A stretch of DNA of 64,000 nucleotides. Origin: Streptomyces sp. NBC_00234 (GTDB lineage Bacteria; Actinomycetota; Actinomycetes; Streptomycetales; Streptomycetaceae). Below the pieces are notes generated by a model. It saw nothing but the letters and a program-made list of their open reading frames with translations, made no database searches and had not been told where the DNA came from. Positions 59,072 to 64,000 of the stretch are shown piece by piece (the first letter of the stretch is position 1; each line of letters opens with the position of its first letter). The stretch lies in assembly GCF_036195325.1 (NCBI RefSeq), contig NZ_CP108101.1, positions 5,084,001-5,148,000 on the forward strand, read 5' to 3'. The position numbers and the translations under genes were made by a program.

Positions 59072-59941
59072 ATGATCGTAGTGACAGGGGCAACCGGAAA
59101 CGTCGGGCGTCCGCTGGTGCGTGCCCTCGCGGCAGCCGGCGAACGGGTGACGGCGGTGTCCCGGGGGATCACGGCCGCCGATGTCCCGGAGGGGGTCCGG
59201 CCCGTCCGGGCGGATCTGGCCGACCCGGAGCGTCTGCGGCCGGCGTTCGACGGCGCCGACGCGCTGTTCTTCCACGACACCGGAGCCGGTGCGCACCTGC
59301 TGAACCCGCAGGACATCCTCGACGCGGCGAAGGCCGGGGGAGTCCGGAGGGTTGTGCTCCTCTCCTCCATCGGGGTCGCGAGCCGGTCGGATTCGGAGTC
59401 GCACGGTGGTACGGGACTTGCGCTGGACCGCGCCGTCCGGCAGTCGGGGATGGACTGGACGGTCCTGCGGGCCGGCGGTTTCGCCTCCAACGCGTACGCC
59501 TGGGCCGAGTCGGTCCGTACCCGGCGGACCGTCGCCGCACCGTTCGCCGGCGTCGGCCTGCCGGTCGTCGACCCGGACGACATCGCCGAGGTCGCCGCCG
59601 CGGTCCTGCGTGAGGACGGACGCGAGGAGGGCCGTGCCGGGAGGCACGCCGGGCAGGTCCACGAGCTGACGGGGCCCGCCCTCACGACGCCGCGGCAGCA
59701 GGCCGAAGCGCTCGGCGAGGCGCTGGGCGAGCCGGTCCGGTTCGTCGAGCTGACCCGGGAGCAGGCCCGCGAACACATGCTCGCGTTCATGCCCGCGCCC
59801 GTGGCCGAGACCACTCTGACCATCCTCGGCGAACCCAACGAGGCCGAGCTGCGCATCAGCCCAGCCGTCGAGCAGATCCTCGGCCGCCCGCCCCGCACCT
59901 TCGCGGACTGGGCCCGGCGTCATAGCGCCGCCTTCCAGTAG
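59072..59941 (+). CDS. NmrA-like NAD(P)-binding protein
   Basis: The 289-aa protein has an atypical short-chain-dehydrogenase Rossmann motif MIVVTGATGNVGRPLVRAL, then VRADLADPERLRPAFDGADALFFHD and VVLLSSIGVASRSDSESHGGTGLALDRAVRQSGMDWTVLRAGGFASNAYAW, as in NmrA/QOR2-type proteins. A catalytic Tyr-x3-Lys is not evident, so it may be a quinone reductase-like or redox-sensing protein. ATG 59072 has GGGAG upstream. A perfect 10-bp palindrome TAGGTACCTA (58952-58961) lies 110 bp upstream and could be an operator for an unlinked regulator. Confidence 0.86.
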   Translation: MIVVTGATGNVGRPLVRALAAAGERVTAVSRGITAADVPEGVRPVRADLADPERLRPAFDGADALFFHDTGAGAHLLNPQDILDAAKAGGVRRVVLLSSIGVASRSDSESHGGTGLALDRAVRQSGMDWTVLRAGGFASNAYAWAESVRTRRTVAAPFAGVGLPVVDPDDIAEVAAAVLREDGREEGRAGRHAGQVHELTGPALTTPRQQAEALGEALGEPVRFVELTREQAREHMLAFMPAPVAETTLTILGEPNEAELRISPAVEQILGRPPRTFADWARRHSAAFQ

Positions 59942-60016
59942 GACCCCCCTCGTGGGGCGCCACCGGAGTACGCCGTACCGCGGTCACGATCCGGAGAGAC
60001 AGGCGCCGTGGACCCG

Positions 60017-60034
60017 TTGGGTCCTGGGGCCCAA
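60017..60034. promoter_or_regulatory. 7-2-7 palindrome upstream of the PIG-V-like gene
   Basis: TTGGGTCC-TG-GGGCCCAA has 8-bp arms with a single mismatch, ending 143 bp before the ATG at 60178. It is the best-matching site with a TG spacer. Nothing else obvious fills the 236-bp gap. Confidence 0.68.
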
Positions 60035-60177
60035 GACGGTGGGCTCGCCGACCGTTAGCGTCGGCGCCGTAAGGGATCAGAGCCCGCCCCGGCGCTCCCC
60101 CATGGCGCCGGGCCGGACGATCCCACCGAGCACCGCGATGGGGAACCCGGTCCGCTCATGTGGTCATAATCGGTCGC

Positions 60178-61413
60178 ATGCCCGAAAACCAGACGTCTCC
60201 CCGCGCTCCCGGCTCCGTCCGGGAACGGGAGGCCCCCTCCCGGACGCCCGCCCCGGCGCACCATCCGCGCCGCCGCGACCTCCGGCACCGCGCCGTCACC
60301 GCGCTCGGGGCAGCCGCCCCCGCACTGGCGGTCTACGCGGCCGTCCGGGTCATCGGGCTCCTCGTCTTCCGGGTCTGGGCCTCGATCGAGGGGAAGGACG
60401 CCCTCCATCTGCTCAGCGGGCGCTGGGACTCCGTCTGGTACCAGCGGATCGCCGAGAACGGCTACCGCTACTCCGTCACGCTTCCCGACGGGAGCGTCCA
60501 TTCCGATCTCGCCTTCTTCCCCCTCCTCCCCGCGCTGGAACGCGGCATCGCCGACGTGACCCCGCTCACCGTCGGGGGTGCGGGGCTGCTCGTCGCCTGG
60601 CTCGCGGGGCTGCTCGCCGCCTGGGGGATCTTCGCCGTCGGCGCGCGGCTGCACGGCCGCCGGACCGGGGTGGTGCTGGCGGCGCTGTGGGGGGTCTACC
60701 CGACGGCGTTCGTGCAGTCGATGGCGTACACCGAGACCCTGTTCACCGCCCTGGCGGCCTGGGCCCTGTACGCGGTGCTCACCGGGCGCTGGATCGTGGC
60801 GGGTGCCCTCTGCGTCCTGGCGGGGCTGACGCGCCCCTCGGCCGCGGCACTCATCGCCGCCCTGGCGATCACCGCCGCGGTCACCCTCGTGAGGGAGTAC
60901 CGGGCGGGGGACCGGGAAGGGCTGCTCCGCAGGAACGCCCGCATGCTCCTCGGCGTCGCGCTCGCACCCCTGGGCTGGCTGGCGTACGTGGTGTTCGTCG
61001 CCGTGCGCCGGGACAGCCCGACGGCGTACTTCGAGATCCAGGCGCAGTGGGGCAACAGCATCGACGGCGGCCGGGCCCTGGCCGCGTTCGTCCTGGGGCT
61101 CCCGCTGCCCGCCGCGCTCGGGCTGTGCGCGGCGCTGGGACTCCTGGGGTGGCTGGTGTACCTGTGCGTACGGCAGCGGCAGCCGCTGCCCGTACTCGTC
61201 TACGGCATCGCGATCGTCGTCGTCTCGCTGATCGGCTCCGGCTACTTCGGCTCCAGGCCGCGCCTGATGATGCCCGCGTTCCCGCTCCTCCTGCCGCCCG
61301 CCGTGGCGCTGCTCAGGCTGCGGACGGCCGGCACCGCCGGAGCCGTCGCCGTGCTCGCCCTGGCCTCCGCCGCGTACGGGGCGTGGACGCTGCTCGGGTC
61401 GGGCCCGCCCTGA
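60178..61413 (+). CDS. PIG-V-like polyprenyl-sugar-dependent membrane glycosyltransferase
   Basis: The 411-aa protein has a basic cytosolic N-terminus and about nine to eleven membrane helices. The first extracytoplasmic loop contains LLSGRWDSVWYQRIAENGYRY, like the Trp-Asp-x2-Trp-Tyr active-site loop of PIG-V-type GT-C mannosyltransferases. AYTETLFTALAAWALYAVL also fits. It should transfer a sugar, probably mannose from polyprenyl phosphate, to an acceptor outside the membrane. CATAAT lies 8 bp before ATG 60178, so the transcript may be leaderless; GTG 60160 is an alternative start. The shared 7-2-7 site suggests that pili or pilin-toxins could be acceptors. Confidence 0.8.
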   Translation: MPENQTSPRAPGSVREREAPSRTPAPAHHPRRRDLRHRAVTALGAAAPALAVYAAVRVIGLLVFRVWASIEGKDALHLLSGRWDSVWYQRIAENGYRYSVTLPDGSVHSDLAFFPLLPALERGIADVTPLTVGGAGLLVAWLAGLLAAWGIFAVGARLHGRRTGVVLAALWGVYPTAFVQSMAYTETLFTALAAWALYAVLTGRWIVAGALCVLAGLTRPSAAALIAALAITAAVTLVREYRAGDREGLLRRNARMLLGVALAPLGWLAYVVFVAVRRDSPTAYFEIQAQWGNSIDGGRALAAFVLGLPLPAALGLCAALGLLGWLVYLCVRQRQPLPVLVYGIAIVVVSLIGSGYFGSRPRLMMPAFPLLLPPAVALLRLRTAGTAGAVAVLALASAAYGAWTLLGSGPP

Positions 61414-61418
61414 TCCGG

Positions 61419-61793
61419 CTACCGGACGGTCGTGGACGCCGATATCCGTACGCGCGTGCCCGGCCGCAGTCCCCACGCGGCCATCGCTCCGGCCTCGGAC
61501 TCCACCACATGACGGGCGCGCAGCCGGGGCAGACCGAGGCGGCCCGGCTTCATCGTGCGGACCGTGAGGACGTTGAAGTGCCGGTCCAGATACGCGACAT
61601 CGATCGTGAACCGCATGCGGAACGTGTGCACGCTCGCGCACGGGGTGATCAGCAGTGCCCCGTCCACGCCGTCGCTGCCGAGCAGGCCCCGCGTCCGCGC
61701 CCGGTAGGAGGCCGCGATCCGCAGGGGCACCTCCCGGGTGTCCGCGTCCGTGCCGACCGTGAGTGTTCCGCTGCCGTTGCGCCATTTCCCCAT
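61419..61793 (-). CDS. DUF192 family protein
   Basis: The 124-aa protein contains RARTRGLLGSDGVDGALLITPCASVHTFRMRFTIDVAYLDRHFNVL and GAMAAWGLRPGTRVRI, the core of DUF192. The C-x-SVHT-x-RM segment is the most conserved. Function is unknown. It diverges from the prepilin peptidase across a shared 7-2-7 site, 105 bp apart, so it is probably co-regulated with pilus processing. Longer in-frame readings toward 63830 run antisense through other genes and are not real. Confidence 0.84.
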   Translation of the reverse strand: MGKWRNGSGTLTVGTDADTREVPLRIAASYRARTRGLLGSDGVDGALLITPCASVHTFRMRFTIDVAYLDRHFNVLTVRTMKPGRLGLPRLRARHVVESEAGAMAAWGLRPGTRVRISASTTVR

Positions 61794-61846
61794 GGGCACC
61801 GACCGTAGCTCCCGTTGCCCGCCGCTGGGTCCGGAACGGTGTGCAA

Positions 61847-61862
61847 TGGGCCCCAGGGCCCA
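61847..61862. promoter_or_regulatory. perfect 7-2-7 palindrome between DUF192 and prepilin peptidase genes
   Basis: TGGGCCC-CA-GGGCCCA lies 36 bp before the GTG at 61899 and 53 bp before the DUF192 start. If the peptidase mRNA is leaderless, the site covers about -37 to -52, a usual position for an activator. Confidence 0.72.
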
Positions 61863-61898
61863 AGACCCGTACACCGCACCCGGATTAGGGTCACCGGT

Positions 61899-62729
61899 GT
61901 GGACGCCACACTCATCGCAGTCGCCGCTCTCTGGGGCGTCGCCACCGGGCTGCTGCTTCCCCGTGCCGCGTACCGGTTCTCCGTCGAACCGGACGAGGAC
62001 TGGCGGGACGCCTGTCCCGCCGGGCACGCGCTGACCGGACCGGCCCGCGCCTGGCTGGGCTCGACCCGGTGCGCGAGCTGCGCCGTGGCCGTCCCTTCGC
62101 TTCCGGGGCGTACGGCCCCGGACGGCGGCGGTGCCGCCTCGCAGGCCGATGGCGCGGCGGCACCGGAACCCGCGACCGTCAGGTCGCGGTACGCCCCGGC
62201 CGTCCTCGCGCCCGTGGTCACCGCACTCGCCTGTACGGCCCTGGCGGCGGCCACCGGGGCCCGCCCCGAGCTCGCCGTCTGGCTGCTGCTCACGCCCGTG
62301 GCCGTACTGCTCGCGGTCATCGACCGGCGCGTCCACCGGCTGCCCGACCGCCTCACGCTGCCGCTGGCCGCCGGCGCCGCACTGCTCCTCGGCGCGGTGT
62401 CCCTGGCCCCCGAGCACACCGGGTCCTGGACCGCCGCACTGCTCGGCGGGCTCGCGCTGGGCGGCTTCTACTTCCTGCTCTTCCTGATCAACCCGAACGG
62501 CATGGGCTTCGGGGACGTGAAGCTCGCCCTGTCCCTGGGGGTGGCGCTCGGCTGGTACGGCTGGGCGGTGCTGTTCGCCGGAGGGTTCGCCGGCTTCCTG
62601 CTGGGAGCGCTGTACGGGCTGGGGCTGATGCTGATGCGGAGGGCCGGGCGCAAGACGGGCATCCCGTTCGGGCCGTTCATGATCGCGGGGGCCTTCCTCG
62701 GCGTGCTGTTCGGAGCGCTGGCCGCCTGA
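61899..62729 (+). CDS. tadV: A24 prepilin peptidase (TadV/CpaA type)
   Basis: The 276-aa membrane aspartic protease has catalytic Asp142 (LLAVIDRRVHRLPDRLT) and Asp206 (GMGFGDVKLALSLG). About seven hydrophobic segments are visible, plus an N-terminal region with C39, C58 and C61 (PilD-like Cys). It should cut the Flp, TadE-like and pilin-headed proteins after the conserved Gly. GTG 61899 follows a -10 like TTAGGGT within 10 bp, pointing to a leaderless mRNA. It is unlinked to the tad operon by 22 kb but shares its upstream palindrome. Confidence 0.9.
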   Translation: MDATLIAVAALWGVATGLLLPRAAYRFSVEPDEDWRDACPAGHALTGPARAWLGSTRCASCAVAVPSLPGRTAPDGGGAASQADGAAAPEPATVRSRYAPAVLAPVVTALACTALAAATGARPELAVWLLLTPVAVLLAVIDRRVHRLPDRLTLPLAAGAALLLGAVSLAPEHTGSWTAALLGGLALGGFYFLLFLINPNGMGFGDVKLALSLGVALGWYGWAVLFAGGFAGFLLGALYGLGLMLMRRAGRKTGIPFGPFMIAGAFLGVLFGALAA

Positions 62730-62795
62730 GACACCGGCGGCGGGCCCACGGGAATGCGGTCGCGCGCGGCGCCGCCCGGCTGAAACGATCTGCCC

Positions 62796-63626
62796 ATGTC
62801 CGACTCCACCAGCAGCCCCGCCGACCCGTCGTCCGACGCCCGCTTCGAGGCGCTCCTCGCCGAAGCCGAAGCGGTCTCCGTCGACGGCTGGGACTTCTCC
62901 TGGCTCGACGGCCGGGCCACCGAACAGCGCCCCTCCTGGGGGTACGCCCGCTCGATGGCCGACCGGATGGCCCGCGCCCGCTGCGCCCTCGATATCCAGA
63001 CGGGCGGTGGCGAGGTCCTCGCCTCCGTACCGAAGCTGCCGCCGCTGACCGTGGCCACCGAGTCCTGGCCCCCGAACATCGCGCGCGCCACCGCGCTGCT
63101 GCACCCGCGCGGGGCCGTCGTCGTCGCGGACGAGGACCGGCCGCCGCTGCCGTTCGGCGACGCGGCCTTCGACCTGGTGGTCAGCCGGCACCCGGTGACC
63201 GCCTGGTGGACGGAGATCGCCCGGGTGCTCGCGCCCGGCGGCACGTACTTCTCGCAGCAGGTCGGCCCGGCGAGCGTCTTCGAGCTCGTCGAGTACTTCC
63301 TCGGCCCGCAGCCGCCCGAGGTACGGGGCGCACGCGATCCGGAGCAGGCCCGCGCCGATGCCGTGGCCGCCGGTCTCGACGTGGTCGATCTGCGGCCGGA
63401 GCGGCTGCGTACCGAGTTCTTCGACATCGGGGCCGTCGTCTACTTCCTGCGCAAGGTGATCTGGATGGTCCCGGGCTTCACGGTCGAGGCATACCGTCCG
63501 CGACTGAAGGCGCTGCACCGGACGATTGAGCGGGAGGGGCCGTTCGTCGCGCACACCACCCGGTTCCTGATCGAGGCCCGCAAGCCGGGTCAGGTCCCGC
63601 ACGAGGATGTCAACGGGCCTATGTGA
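62796..63626 (+). CDS. class I SAM-dependent methyltransferase
   Basis: The 276-aa cytosolic protein has motif I CALDIQTGGGEVLASV, an acidic loop-like VATESWPPNIARATALL, post-I RPPLPFGDAAFDLVVSRHPVTAWWTEIARVLAPGGTYFSQQVG and a C-terminal domain (IGAVVYFLRKVIWMVPGF). This is the Methyltransf_11 pattern. The acceptor is unknown. It lies 66 bp after the prepilin peptidase and could share its transcript, though no functional link is evident. Confidence 0.86.
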   Translation: MSDSTSSPADPSSDARFEALLAEAEAVSVDGWDFSWLDGRATEQRPSWGYARSMADRMARARCALDIQTGGGEVLASVPKLPPLTVATESWPPNIARATALLHPRGAVVVADEDRPPLPFGDAAFDLVVSRHPVTAWWTEIARVLAPGGTYFSQQVGPASVFELVEYFLGPQPPEVRGARDPEQARADAVAAGLDVVDLRPERLRTEFFDIGAVVYFLRKVIWMVPGFTVEAYRPRLKALHRTIEREGPFVAHTTRFLIEARKPGQVPHEDVNGPM

Positions 63627-63732
63627 CACGGCACTTGAAGATGTCTCGAACTGCAACGCCTTCGTCCGTTTCGCCGTCCTACCGGTGGGCGGACGAAACC
63701 GGTGGGGCGAGCGCACGGTGAGGGAGCTGGTC

Positions 63733-64000
63733 ATGACGGTGGGAAGGGAAGAAACGGGCGACGACGTCCGCGAACCGGCGGGCCGGCCCCGCGGCAGCGA
63801 CTCCGACTGGCTCAAGGGCGCCTGGATCACCGCGGTCCACGGCCTCTTCTACCGGCCCGAGGGGATCACGGGCGAACCCGAGGCCATCGCGTTCGTCCTC
63901 TCCGGAGGCGATTCGGTGCTGCTGACCTGCGCCTCCGACTGGACCCTGCGGATCACGTCCGGCGGCTGGCCGGAGCTCCCCGACTGGTGCGTACCGGCGG
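63733..64000 (+). CDS. start of a hypothetical protein, cut by the window end
   Basis: An open frame begins at ATG 63733, preceded by GAGGGAG, and continues to the end of the window (89 complete codons and one base). The visible part is hydrophilic at first (TVGREETGDDVREPAGRPRG) then SDWLKGAWITAVHGLFYRPEGI and a beta-rich stretch (AIAFVLSGGDSVLLTCASDWTLRITSGGWPEL). Codon bias is right for a gene. No family is recognised. Confidence 0.7.
   Translation, partial: MTVGREETGDDVREPAGRPRGSDSDWLKGAWITAVHGLFYRPEGITGEPEAIAFVLSGGDSVLLTCASDWTLRITSGGWPELPDWCVPA

Noticed and set aside
61419..63830. 803-residue minus-strand frame ending in DUF192
   Set aside because: Only the last ~124 residues are conserved; the rest is antisense to the prepilin peptidase and methyltransferase.

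Overview
The window is a GC-rich chromosomal segment with Streptomyces character. Codons are strongly G/C-ending at the third position, many starts are GTG (one is TTG), and ATGA/GTGA start-stop overlaps are frequent. Gene content also fits: an XRE regulator with a DUF397 protein, a HxlR regulator, CebR- and DasR-type operators, multidomain cellulases and a chitinase, and a Tad/Flp pilus locus. I see no rRNA, tRNA, CRISPR array, integrase or intact insertion sequence.

Layout. 1-6018 holds an arylamine N-acetyltransferase, an NAD(P)-binding oxidoreductase diverging from a HxlR regulator over an 8-2-8 palindrome, a secreted trypsin-like protease, and a membrane protein coupled to a NodB/GT2 fusion. 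6064-13013 is a probable D-amino-acid catabolic cluster: N-acyl-D-amino-acid deacylase, PLP D-amino-acid deaminase-like enzyme, PfkB kinase, IclR regulator, RidA and a GntP-type transporter. 13179-21553 is a four-gene cellulose/xylan operon (GH10, GH48, GH12, GH6, each ending in a CBM3 module) behind a perfect CebR box. 21600-24805 carries an atypical Nramp-like transporter and a GH18 chitinase whose promoter contains a DasR-type site.

24884-39997 is the Tad pilus region. A minus-strand gene encodes a large protein that begins as an Flp prepilin. It is followed by CpaB, a CpaE/TadZ ATPase, TadE, TadF-like, TadA, TadB, TadC, a sensor kinase, a LuxR-type response regulator, the Flp pilin, TadG, a lipoprotein and an OmpA-like protein. 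40005-41898 is an XRE/DUF397/ATPase-like trio.

The most unusual content lies at 41947-54679. Two long proteins (42059-44902 and 50964-53327) share a four-helix membrane domain, an internal Flp-type prepilin cleavage motif plus pilin helix, a Gly-rich linker and a pretoxin-like region. They then diverge into different nuclease-like C-termini, one of them recognisable as Tox-REase-5. Each is followed at once by a candidate immunity gene, Imm52 in the second case. This is the architecture of a polymorphic toxin system with a pilin as its export module. The Tad-locus protein at 25961-27526 shares the pilin segment and a conserved C-x6-C just after the helix. A 7-2-7 palindrome of consensus TGGGYCC-NN-GGGCCCA lies upstream of these three genes, of the flp pilin gene, of the prepilin peptidase/DUF192 divergent pair (61419-62729) and of a PIG-V-like membrane glycosyltransferase (60178-61413). 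That suggests one regulon, possibly run by the NarL/LuxR-type response regulator inside the tad operon.

45538-64000 also carries a large S8 protease, a LuxR/TrmB-like regulator, a MITE-like inverted-repeat element that supplies the stop codons of two convergent genes, an orphan ABC binding lipoprotein, a small secreted metalloprotease, housekeeping-type enzymes, a methyltransferase and one gene cut by the window end.
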